Source: Desulfobulbaceae bacterium (GTDB taxonomy: Bacteria; Desulfobacterota; Desulfobulbia; Desulfobulbales; DAOVSZ01). From it: a stretch of DNA of 5,843 bases. The DNA is taken from assembly GCA_030627725.1 (NCBI GenBank), contig DAOVSZ010000187.1, forward strand, positions 1-5,843, in the 5' to 3' direction. The notes under the pieces were generated by a model. The model had not been told where the DNA came from, made no database searches, and saw only the letters and a list, made by a program, of their open reading frames with translations. Shown piece after piece: positions 1-5,778 of the stretch. The first letter of the stretch is position 1. Every line of letters starts with the position of its first letter. Made by a program: the position numbers and the translations under genes.

Positions 1-548
1 GCCTCCCGCAGGACAAAGGGGAGTTCCTGAAGAAGCTCGGGATGGTCATAGGAATGTTCCGCGCATTCATCTTCTCCGCAGTCCTTGATGATGGCGCGCA
101 TCAGCCGCTGCATGTCGGAGATGTTATCTTCAAGAGAGGGCGGGGTGAGTTTCAAGAAACGTTTTTTGATAGGTGGGTTCACCTGCCAGTCGCCGATAAG
201 CTCGGAGAGCGACCGGGCGGAAATTGCCCGTGTTGTTATCGGTTTTCTTTTCAGGACCTTGCCGTCTGCCTTTATCTCCTCCGGAATTCTGACCACGAGG
301 TCTGAGGCGACGTTTGTCTTGCAGGCAAGCCGGTAGCCTTTGTTTACCTCTTCCGGAGTGAATACACCTGGTTCAGGCGGCGCGGTTTCTCCCTTCTCCA
401 GGATGATCTTGCATTTGCCGCAGACGCCTTCACCGCCGCAGTTGGCATGGATATAGACCCCGGCCTTGGCAGCCGCAGTCAGCAGATTTTCATTTTCATC
501 CACCGAGACCTTGATATTATCCGGCAGGAAATGGACAACGTAACTCAT
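1..548 (-). CDS. 2Fe-2S/ASKHA-type corrinoid activation protein (RACE-like), N-terminal part only
   Basis: The reading frame starts at ATG 548 and runs off the left edge, leaving 182 codons. Residues 1-90 are a plant-type 2Fe-2S ferredoxin domain. The cluster ligands are visible as C37, C43 and C46 in the motif CGGEGVCGKC, with the distal C76 in GYRLACKT. The FLPDN start and the VNKGYRLACKT segment fit the long family whose C-terminal ASKHA ATPase domain (DUF4445) lies outside the window. Known members such as RACE proteins reductively reactivate corrinoid proteins after the cobalt is oxidised; they act in methyltransferase systems and the Wood-Ljungdahl pathway. The segment after about residue 90 is the expected linker and shows no enzyme motif I can name. 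A GAGGG sequence (560-564) lies 11 nt before the ATG, a rather long spacing. The specific corrinoid partner cannot be told from this fragment; a shorter ferredoxin-like protein is less likely because the frame stays open to the edge. Confidence 0.85.
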   Translation of the reverse strand, partial: MSYVVHFLPDNIKVSVDENENLLTAAAKAGVYIHANCGGEGVCGKCKIILEKGETAPPEPGVFTPEEVNKGYRLACKTNVASDLVVRIPEEIKADGKVLKRKPITTRAISARSLSELIGDWQVNPPIKKRFLKLTPPSLEDNISDMQRLMRAIIKDCGEDECAEHSYDHPELLQELPFVLRE

Positions 549-587
549 AAAAAGTGATACCCTCGCAAGTATTAAAGAAAACGTTAA

Positions 588-615
588 ATGATAGCAAGAT
601 GTAAGACGTTGTCAA
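588..615 (-). promoter_or_regulatory. sigma70-type promoter for the corrinoid-activation gene
   Basis: Read on the minus strand, a perfect -35 TTGACA (610-615) is followed by a 16-bp spacer and a -10 TATCAT (588-593, one mismatch to consensus). Transcription would start near 580, leaving a leader of about 32 nt before the ATG at 548. This is the strongest promoter match in the window. It lies back to back with the putative promoter of the plus-strand membrane operon. Confidence 0.65.
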
Positions 616-642
616 GAAAATGCGGATTTGAAGCGCTATTTT

Positions 643-651
643 TGTTAGAAT
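643..651 (+). promoter_or_regulatory. extended -10 element before the ccsA-like gene
   Basis: TGTTAGAAT matches the extended -10 consensus TGnTATAAT with one mismatch. No good -35 hexamer lies 16-18 bp upstream, which extended -10 promoters can tolerate. A start site about 7 nt downstream would fall on or next to the ATG at 659, implying little or no 5' leader. This is a short motif and may be chance. Confidence 0.35.
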
Positions 652-658
652 CTCTTTC

Positions 659-1690
659 ATGGACTCTTTGCTGCCCATGACCGCCTTTACGCTGGCCGGG
701 CGATTCATCATGCATGCGCTTCTTGTGTTCTCATGTGCTGCAGGGATCTCCGGCGTGGTGGATCTTTTCAGATCCACGCCTTTATTTGCAAGGCGCTCCG
801 GGATTCTCCCGGGTTGCGTGGCGGTTCTCTTTGTGGGCGGTTTTTTGTGGATCTGCTGGTTTCATTATCAGATATTCACGCATATTTCCCTTGAACTTCC
901 TGCTGGCATGGTGGATTGGCTGAACAGGCAGCTGGCTGCTGCCAACAGGGGCCAGGCATATGGGCTTCCGCTCTATGATCCGGTATCGCCTCCGAGATAC
1001 TGCATCCCGGTCTGGATTGAGAACGAGAAGTATTTTTTTTGGTTCATGAGTTTTGGTTTGATGGCCTTCTGGACTCACTGTCGAATGGAGAACCACCGTC
1101 TGCGGGCGGTCCTCAGGATCTTTCTCGGTATCCAGGCCTGTATCCTTTTTTTTGTCGCAGACCCTTTTCAGAATCCGCTGCCCAAATTCTTTGCCGAAAT
1201 TGCCCCCTGGTTTGACGCCGGGCAGAACCCCATGGCACGGTTCGGGCTCTTCATGCGCCTCTACCCCAAGATGGTCTTTTATTATAACGCGGAATACATG
1301 TGGTTTCATCCTCCGCTGTTATTTTTATCCTATGCCGCGATCACCATGACCTTTATTGCCTCCATATTCATGTTGGCACGACGGGAGCAGTCTGTCGAGG
1401 CTATGGGATATGCCTATGCCAAGTTCGGATACTTCATGCTGACCCTGGGCATGCTTCTCGGTTACCCTTGGGCGTTAAAGGCCTGGGGCCCGAACTGGTG
1501 GTGGGACCCGAAGATCTGCAGCTCGATCATGATGTGGGCGATCTTCAGCACCTATCTCCACACCAGGCTCTATGCCAATAAAAAGTGGATGTGGTATTTT
1601 ACCTCGGTCTTGGGGATTTTATGTTTTGCCGCGATGGTGTTTACCTTCCTGGCCTCGTTCTTTTTCCCCGGGGAGCATACCTTTCAGTGA
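659..1690 (+). CDS. ccsA: CcsA/ResC-like cytochrome c assembly protein with WWD heme-handling motif
   Basis: This 343-aa polytopic inner-membrane protein belongs to the heme-handling superfamily that includes CcsA, CcmC and CcmF. These proteins move heme across the membrane and present it for attachment to apocytochrome c outside. The tryptophan-rich WWD motif is at residues 276-285 (WGPNWWWDPK). It is flanked by H217 in an HPPLLF segment, H301 in YLHTR and H340 in GEHTF near the C-terminus. In studied CcsA proteins, histidines in these places ligate heme on the outer face and in the membrane. Hydrophobic helices run through the whole length, and the size is normal for CcsA. The HPP segment and the ADPF stretch (167-170) also recall CcmF, so the protein has mixed features. 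The ATG at 659 has no Shine-Dalgarno; an in-frame ATG at 677 is an alternative, also without one. It is the first gene of a two-gene operon, with the next gene 23 nt downstream. No ResB/CcsB gene is visible beside it. Confidence 0.85.
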   Translation: MDSLLPMTAFTLAGRFIMHALLVFSCAAGISGVVDLFRSTPLFARRSGILPGCVAVLFVGGFLWICWFHYQIFTHISLELPAGMVDWLNRQLAAANRGQAYGLPLYDPVSPPRYCIPVWIENEKYFFWFMSFGLMAFWTHCRMENHRLRAVLRIFLGIQACILFFVADPFQNPLPKFFAEIAPWFDAGQNPMARFGLFMRLYPKMVFYYNAEYMWFHPPLLFLSYAAITMTFIASIFMLARREQSVEAMGYAYAKFGYFMLTLGMLLGYPWALKAWGPNWWWDPKICSSIMMWAIFSTYLHTRLYANKKWMWYFTSVLGILCFAAMVFTFLASFFFPGEHTFQ

Positions 1691-1713
1691 TTTAAGAGGC
1701 AGAAAGTGAGGTT

Positions 1714-2337
1714 ATGAAGAAAAAAGGATCGTATGATTATTATCTGATATTGGCCACCGTGGGAGTGCTTTTTGTTATCTCTCTGATCTGTGTCTTTGGG
1801 ATGTTTTATTTCAAGGCCGCGCAGATACAGCAGATGGCGCCGGCTGTGAAGGCGGCGTATATGAACCGGATGAATACGGTGGTCGCGCCGTTTGTGATCA
1901 TGCTGATAGCGCTTCTGGGGATCTGCATCCCCAAACGGCTCCTGCCTGCAAGGTGGCTGGACTGGTTTGCAGGAGGGCTGCTGGTCGTTGCAAGTGGTGT
2001 AAGTGTGGTGATGGGGGTGCTCAAGGGGTTGCTTGTGGTGCTGTTTGCCGCTCTCGTCTTGCAGGTCGTCGTCTTGGGGTTGGCAGTGGCCGGCAGCAGG
2101 CGGCTTCATTTTGAAAAAACCGGCTACTGGGTGCGGGTCGGGTCCTCACTCGTGCATCTGGGGCTTGTCCTCTTTGTCCTGGATCTTTTCTTTTATGAGC
2201 AGCAGACCCTCCACCTTGTCCTGTTCTGGATTACAACCGGGGCAACGGTAGCGGGCATGCTCTGCTGTTTTTACTCGGAGTCGGTGGTAAGGCTGATAAA
2301 GGGGAGCAGACAAAGGAATGCGGATGCAGGACTGTGA
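1714..2337 (+). CDS. six-helix membrane protein of unknown function, possible partner of the CcsA-like protein
   Basis: I do not recognise this 207-aa protein as a named family. It has about six hydrophobic segments, near residues 10-32, 55-73, 82-101, 105-127, 140-160 and 165-187, joined by short loops, so it is an integral inner-membrane protein with no sizeable soluble domain. It is not ResB/CcsB, which carries a large periplasmic domain. The stretch around residues 141-158 (RVGSSLVHLGLVLFVLDL) resembles the helix of CcmF that begins with an AHLG-type histidine, with H148 in that position; this resemblance is from memory. Its location 23 nt after the ccsA-like gene points to joint expression and perhaps a shared role in cytochrome c maturation or a linked respiratory complex. 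A GAGG at 1708-1711 lies only 2 nt from the ATG, which is short. Existence of the gene is well supported; function is inference. Confidence 0.75.
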   Translation: MKKKGSYDYYLILATVGVLFVISLICVFGMFYFKAAQIQQMAPAVKAAYMNRMNTVVAPFVIMLIALLGICIPKRLLPARWLDWFAGGLLVVASGVSVVMGVLKGLLVVLFAALVLQVVVLGLAVAGSRRLHFEKTGYWVRVGSSLVHLGLVLFVLDLFFYEQQTLHLVLFWITTGATVAGMLCCFYSESVVRLIKGSRQRNADAGL

Positions 2338-2358
2338 GAAAAATCCGACATCCGCATT
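2317..2358. terminator. hairpin at the convergent junction, possible bidirectional terminator
   Basis: AATGCGGATG (2317-2326) pairs perfectly with CATCCGCATT (2349-2358), a 10-bp stem. The loop is 22 nt, and GGA/TCC inside it can add three more pairs. The left arm lies inside the last codons of the membrane gene, whose TGA is in the loop, and the right arm ends 13 nt before the end of the convergent dsrE-like gene. No strong T-run follows on either strand, so the hairpin lacks one hallmark of an intrinsic terminator. Its place between converging genes is the main argument for that role. Confidence 0.5.
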
Positions 2359-2371
2359 TCGAAGTTGAAAA

Positions 2372-2731
2372 CTACAGGCTGATCACAGTGCTTTCGCAGG
2401 ACCATTCGATAAACTGAAAGGCGGTTGCCATCTCAGCGCCCTCGATCAGGTCTTCTTCGTTTATCATGCGCGCTTTGGCGCAGGGCGTGCACGCGTAAAT
2501 CGGCACGCCGAATTCCTGCAGATAGACGAGAAGATCGTCCATGATATCTCCTGTTGCCGCCCTCATGTGAGTGGCGATCCCTTTTCTGGCGATATAAACA
2601 GCGTCGTCAAGAAGAAAAACGCGTACGTTTTTGCCGCTTTCTTTGGCCACTTTTGCAAGGTGAATGGCACGAGTTGCACGGTTTGTGTTGTCGGTTCCGC
2701 AGGATAATGCGATGAGTACATTGTCGGACAT
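2372..2731 (-). CDS. DsrE-family small sulfur-relay-like protein
   Basis: This 119-aa cytoplasmic protein has the length and fold signature of the DsrE/DsrF family. It opens with a hydrophobic strand and an ALSCGTDN loop, followed by an alternating helix/strand pattern (VRVFLLDDAV at 37-46, LQEFGVPIYAC at 71-81). C81 after the GVPIYA strand fits the family's sulfur-carrying cysteine, and here it is part of a CxxC (C81, C84). Two other cysteines, C11 and C112, lie near the ends. Family members carry persulfide sulfur in DsrEFH and TusBCD, but many single-gene homologues have no known partner, so the sulfur role here is inference. An AAGGAGG 6 nt from the ATG fixes the start. No dsr, tus or rhodanese gene is adjacent; the gene follows the hut operon on the same strand after a 135-nt gap with its own promoter candidate. 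Confidence 0.85.
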   Translation of the reverse strand: MSDNVLIALSCGTDNTNRATRAIHLAKVAKESGKNVRVFLLDDAVYIARKGIATHMRAATGDIMDDLLVYLQEFGVPIYACTPCAKARMINEEDLIEGAEMATAFQFIEWSCESTVISL

Positions 2732-2737
2732 TTCCAG

Positions 2738-2744
2738 CCTCCTT
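2738..2744 (-). promoter_or_regulatory. strong ribosome binding site of the dsrE-like gene
   Basis: Read on the minus strand this is AAGGAGG, a full Shine-Dalgarno match 6 nt before the ATG at 2731. It settles the start codon and suggests efficient translation. Confidence 0.8.
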
Positions 2745-2779
2745 TCAAAATAAGAGTGTTTCCTCCCCCTTTTTCCCTT

Positions 2780-2794
2780 CAGACATGATGTCTG
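2780..2794. repeat. perfect palindrome in the dsrE-like leader
   Basis: CAGACA and TGTCTG form a 6-bp inverted repeat around a 3-nt centre (15 bp in all). It begins about 5 nt downstream of the predicted transcription start of the dsrE-like gene. It could be an operator for a dimeric repressor or a small hairpin in the mRNA leader. No T-run follows on the minus strand, so it does not look like the terminator of the upstream hut operon. Confidence 0.45.
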
Positions 2795-2805
2795 GCTGCC
2801 CGGTC

Positions 2806-2833
2806 AATGTACCATTTTCCAGTTCGAAGTCAA
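2806..2833 (-). promoter_or_regulatory. candidate sigma70 promoter for the dsrE-like gene
   Basis: On the minus strand TTGACT (2828-2833, five of six -35 bases) is followed by a 16-bp spacer and TACATT (2806-2811, four of six -10 bases). Transcription would start near 2799, giving a leader of about 68 nt. It lies in the 135-nt gap after the hut operon and would allow expression independent of it; read-through from the operon is not excluded. Confidence 0.45.
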
Positions 2834-2866
2834 CAAGGGATACCGGCGGTCACGTGAATGGAATCC

Positions 2867-3496
2867 TTATCCCTTTATCGCAAGGTCCACTCTCTTCAGG
2901 AGAGTTTTCTCCTCTTCAAAAGCGCGTGATCTGATCTTTTTGACCTGAGCGGCCACGTCGGAGACAAAGGCTGGATCTTTGATGGAGCAGAGATTGATCT
3001 CTACGTTGTAAAGGGCGCCGAGCGCCGCGGTTCTTGCCATCATGGCAGCGACGGCGCCATCGGTGATGGCGTTGGGGTTGCCATGCTCGACAACGGTTTG
3101 GGCCATGGCAATAATATTGAGGCCATCACGGGCAACCTCCAAGGGGACGCGGGCGGCATGTTGTAAAGCAGCTTGCATTGCGTGAGCGCGAGATTTTTTT
3201 TCTTCATCGGTTGTCCTGGGAAGTCTTTGCGCTGTCATAACCTGTTGAAAGGCCTCTGCATCCAGGCTAACTGCTTGTGTCAGTTTTTCCCGTAACAAAG
3301 AGGCCTGTCTTAAAATATTTTCCATTTCAGCCAGGGAGTGTTCATGGCCTTTTTTGCCAATGGTAAGATTGGCCACCATCTCAGTGAGTGCTGCCGCCAA
3401 AGCCCCGGCCAAGGCTGAGACACTTCCTCCTCCTGGTACCGGCGCCTTTGAGGCTGTCTCTTTAAGAAAATCTCGGATTGTCATCGCATCACTCAT
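2867..3496 (-). CDS. fchA: formimidoyltetrahydrofolate cyclodeaminase / methenyl-THF cyclohydrolase family protein
   Basis: This 209-aa mainly helical cytoplasmic protein matches the FTCD_C (cyclodeaminase/cyclohydrolase) family in length and motifs. These are the glycine-rich PVPGGGSVSALAGALAAAL near the N-terminus (19-37), the SLDAEAF segment with D79, and GNPNAITDGAVAA (139-151) with D146. The reaction in this context is 5-formimino-THF to 5,10-methenyl-THF plus ammonia. In animals this domain is fused to the formiminotransferase; here it is a separate gene two positions after ftcD. Its ATG overlaps the hutI TGA in an ATGA arrangement, so translation is likely coupled, although it also has its own AAGGAGG. 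Close relatives act as methenyl-THF cyclohydrolases in one-carbon pathways and the sequence alone does not separate the two activities, but linkage to hutI and ftcD favours cyclodeaminase. It ends the operon; no clear terminator follows. Confidence 0.9.
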   Translation of the reverse strand: MSDAMTIRDFLKETASKAPVPGGGSVSALAGALAAALTEMVANLTIGKKGHEHSLAEMENILRQASLLREKLTQAVSLDAEAFQQVMTAQRLPRTTDEEKKSRAHAMQAALQHAARVPLEVARDGLNIIAMAQTVVEHGNPNAITDGAVAAMMARTAALGALYNVEINLCSIKDPAFVSDVAAQVKKIRSRAFEEEKTLLKRVDLAIKG

Positions 3497-4761
3497 GCAA
3501 GTCTGCCTCCTTGCGTCTTGTCAAAGACCAGTTTGCCGTCCTTGATTACCTTTTCCACGATATTGACCCCGAGATGATAGGGAAGGAAGCGATAAGATGG
3601 AAATTCAAGGATGATTGCATCACCCTTTTTGCCCACATCAAGGCTGCCGACGCTGTCTGCCCGGTCCAATGCGGCAGCGCCGTTGATGGTCATGGCGCAG
3701 ACCGCCTCTTCCGGAGTGAGGCCCATGGAGAGGGTGGCCAGGGCGAAGAGAAGCGGCACTGATCCGGAAAAACAGCTTCCCGGGTTTAGGTCGGTGGCCA
3801 GGGCCACTGCAACGTTTTTGTCGATCATCTCCCGGGCCCGGGCATAGTCTTCCTTGAGGCTGAAGGCGGTTATCGGCAGCAGAGTCGCTACCACCCCTGC
3901 TTGCGCCATCTGTTCGATGCCGTGGTCTGAAGCGTTCAGCAGGTGATCGGCTGAAACAGCTTCGAGTTCAGCCGCAAGCTCGGCGCCCCCAAGCTGGACG
4001 ATCTCGTCGGCATGAAGTTTCAGCTTCAGTCCCAGTTCCTTGGCCTTTCTGAGAAAGCGTCGGGACTGGGAAAGGGAAAAGACGTTTTTTTCACAGAAGA
4101 TATCACAGAACTCGGCCAGCTCCTTTTTCGCCACTTCAGGCAGGACCTTGGCCATTAAAAAGTCGAGAAAGGCGTCACTTTTCCCCTTATATTCGACTGG
4201 CAGGGCGTGGGCTCCTAAAAAGGTCCCGGCAATATCCACTGGATGCTCCCGATCGAGAATTTTCATGGCCTCAAGCTGCCGGATTTCTGTGTCATGGTCA
4301 AGCCCGTAGCCGCTTTTTCCTTCCACGGTGGTCACACCGAAAGAGAGCATGGAATCAAGCCGTGCCCGTCCGGAGTCGACCAGTTCAGAGAGAGACGCTT
4401 TTCTGGTTGCGGCAACGGTACTCGCGATCCCCCCGCCCCGGGCCATGATCTCCATATAACCGGTCCCGGAAAGCCGTAAGCAAAATTCTTCTTCTCTGTA
4501 ACCGCCAAAGATAAAATGGGTGTGCGAATCGACAAATCCCGGCAGCGCCGCCTTGCCGGAAGCATCAATCACCAGGGAGTCCTGTTCGGTGATGCCGGCA
4601 AGGACCTCATCCGTCCTGCCGACTGCGGAAATCAGACCATCATCGATCAGCAAGGCGCCGTCGTTGATGGTCCCCGGATCAGCCATGTCAGCCCCCGCCC
4701 TGGCAGCAAAGCCGCTGCAGGTTACGAGTTGGGCGGCATTTTTTATGATGAGGTTGTTCAT
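3493..4761 (-). CDS. hutI: imidazolonepropionase (HutI)
   Basis: HutI hydrolyses 4-imidazolone-5-propionate to N-formimino-L-glutamate, the third step of histidine degradation, in the cytoplasm. The 422-aa length is typical of this amidohydrolase. The metal-binding HTH motif (H80, H82) follows PGFVDS and leads into FGGYREEEF, the substrate-binding arginine region (R89). GAHALP carries H185, KLHADE carries metal ligand H250 with E253, and H273 and D324 (ATDLNPGS) complete the active site. The metal ligands fall at nearly the same positions reported for the Bacillus subtilis enzyme. All expected catalytic residues are present, so the protein should be active. It is the middle gene of the operon: 39 nt after ftcD, overlapping the cyclodeaminase gene by 4 nt. 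The ATG at 4761 lacks a recognisable Shine-Dalgarno, and a small hairpin lies just upstream, which may link its translation to that of ftcD. Confidence 0.97.
   Translation of the reverse strand: MNNLIIKNAAQLVTCSGFAARAGADMADPGTINDGALLIDDGLISAVGRTDEVLAGITEQDSLVIDASGKAALPGFVDSHTHFIFGGYREEEFCLRLSGTGYMEIMARGGGIASTVAATRKASLSELVDSGRARLDSMLSFGVTTVEGKSGYGLDHDTEIRQLEAMKILDREHPVDIAGTFLGAHALPVEYKGKSDAFLDFLMAKVLPEVAKKELAEFCDIFCEKNVFSLSQSRRFLRKAKELGLKLKLHADEIVQLGGAELAAELEAVSADHLLNASDHGIEQMAQAGVVATLLPITAFSLKEDYARAREMIDKNVAVALATDLNPGSCFSGSVPLLFALATLSMGLTPEEAVCAMTINGAAALDRADSVGSLDVGKKGDAIILEFPSYRFLPYHLGVNIVEKVIKDGKLVFDKTQGGRLA
3506..3512 (-). promoter_or_regulatory. ribosome binding site of the cyclodeaminase gene inside the hutI end
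   Basis: On the minus strand this is AAGGAGG, 9 nt before the ATG at 3496 and located within the last codons of hutI. It favours the ATG at 3496 over the in-frame ATG at 3484 and shows that the gene can recruit ribosomes itself as well as by coupling. Confidence 0.75.
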
Positions 4762-4778
4762 ATGATGCGGTTCAAACA

Positions 4779-4795
4779 GTTCAAGCTGCTTAAAC
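4779..4795 (-). other. small intercistronic hairpin between ftcD and hutI
   Basis: On the minus strand GTTTAAG and CTTGAAC flank a CAG loop, giving a 7-bp stem with one G-U pair. It occupies the middle of the 39-nt spacer. The same stretch can be read as three degenerate 9-bp units (GTTTAAGCA, GCTTGAACT, GTTTGAACC). There is no T-run, so termination is unlikely; mRNA processing or a translational effect is possible but unproven. Confidence 0.3.
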
Positions 4796-4800
4796 GGTTT

Positions 4801-5706
4801 TTACTCCAGCAATCGTTTCTCCAGGATCTGCTCCATACTGAAATCCTGGATCCAGAGATAGGTGACAGCGGTGTCGATCAGGGCCTCCATCGGCGCCAGG
4901 CCCACGATCTCGCTGCCGGCTAGATTGATGCCGCGGCTCTCCGCCTCGCTTCGGATGAGTTCAAATATCATATGCAGGCCTGTCCTGGTATAGTCCGTCA
5001 TATTCATCGAAACCTGGACCATGCCTTTGTCTTTTAACTCCACCCCGATTGCCTTGCAGCAGGCAAGGCCGCCTGAACTCTCGCGGACCATTTTTGCAAT
5101 CGCATCGGCGATTTCAAGCTTCGGAGTCCTCAAGTTGATGTTAAAGGCAATGAGCGGCATCCTGGCCCCGATTGCCGTGACGCCTGCAGAAGGATGGATT
5201 TCAGCCGGGCCGAAATCCGGAATCCAGTCCGGTTGTTTTATCTTTTCCGCCATCCCCTCGAATTGCCCTTTGCGGAGAGTGGCCAGATTTCGCCGTTCCG
5301 GCCTGGAAGCTGATTCTTCGTAAAGAAAGACCGGCAGGCCGAACTCCTTGGCTGTCTGCTCTGCCACCTCTCTGGACAGGTCAACGGCCTCCTGCATAGT
5401 CATGTTCAGAACAGGAATAAAGGGTACCACGTCTACCGCCCCCATTCGTGGATGCTGTCCCGTATGCTGCCTGAGATCGATACAGGCAACTGCCGCGCCG
5501 ATCGCTTCGATCACGGCTTCTTTGAGCGGTCCAGGCTCTCCCACCACTGTGACCACCATCCGGTTATGGTCCGGATCTGCCTGGTAATCGAGAAGTTTGA
5601 CCCCGTCTTTGCCGCGAAACGGGTCCACGATCCGGTCCATTTTTTCAGGATCACGACCTTCGCTGAAATTCGGCACGCACTCAACTGTTTTTTTCTTTTC
5701 CGTCAT
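4801..5706 (-). CDS. ftcD: glutamate formimidoyltransferase
   Basis: This 301-aa cytoplasmic enzyme transfers the formimino group of N-formimino-L-glutamate to tetrahydrofolate, giving glutamate and 5-formimino-THF, the last carbon-skeleton step of histidine degradation. The N-terminal signature VECVPNFSEGRD (8-19) is clear. GQHPRMGAVDVVPFIP (83-98) carries H85, which aligns with the catalytic histidine of the mammalian enzyme. The first subdomain spans about residues 1-180, the second 181-301. The length is that of stand-alone bacterial formiminotransferases; the cyclodeaminase half of the animal fusion is encoded separately downstream. The ATG at 5706 is preferred because GGAGG lies 6 nt upstream. 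A TTG at 5727 would add seven residues, but the Shine-Dalgarno would then lie inside the gene. It is the first gene of the visible operon, with hutI 39 nt downstream. Confidence 0.96.
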   Translation of the reverse strand: MTEKKKTVECVPNFSEGRDPEKMDRIVDPFRGKDGVKLLDYQADPDHNRMVVTVVGEPGPLKEAVIEAIGAAVACIDLRQHTGQHPRMGAVDVVPFIPVLNMTMQEAVDLSREVAEQTAKEFGLPVFLYEESASRPERRNLATLRKGQFEGMAEKIKQPDWIPDFGPAEIHPSAGVTAIGARMPLIAFNINLRTPKLEIADAIAKMVRESSGGLACCKAIGVELKDKGMVQVSMNMTDYTRTGLHMIFELIRSEAESRGINLAGSEIVGLAPMEALIDTAVTYLWIQDFSMEQILEKRLLE

Positions 5707-5712
5707 TGGTAT

Positions 5713-5717
5713 CCTCC
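5713..5717 (-). promoter_or_regulatory. ribosome binding site that sets the ftcD start
   Basis: On the minus strand GGAGG lies 6 nt before the ATG at 5706. This spacing decides between that ATG and the upstream in-frame TTG at 5727. Confidence 0.75.
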
Positions 5718-5778
5718 AGTTATTCAAGACACCCTAGACAAATTCCTCGTGCAGCGATCACAAAGAAAAGTTTTCATT

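Noticed and set aside
782..1309. Minus-strand open frame of 175 codons opposite the ccsA-like gene
   Set aside because: It lies antisense to a well-supported membrane protein with conserved motifs, and its translation is a low-complexity charged sequence with no recognisable domain or ribosome site.
1684..2109. Minus-strand open frame of 141 codons opposite the 207-aa membrane gene
   Set aside because: Its His/Gln/Asp-rich translation is what results from reading the reverse strand of hydrophobic helices; it is a shadow.
4516..4923. Plus-strand open frame of 135 codons across the hutI-ftcD junction
   Set aside because: It is antisense to two confidently identified enzymes and shows no protein family signature.
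5733..5755. Sigma54-like sequence upstream of ftcD (CTGCACG followed by TTTG on the minus strand)
   Set aside because: The invariant GG at -24 is TG and the GC at -12 is missing, so the match is too poor to call.
5748..5766. CRP-like half site TGTGA upstream of ftcD
   Set aside because: Only one half matches; the second half (CACGA) does not form the required inverted repeat.
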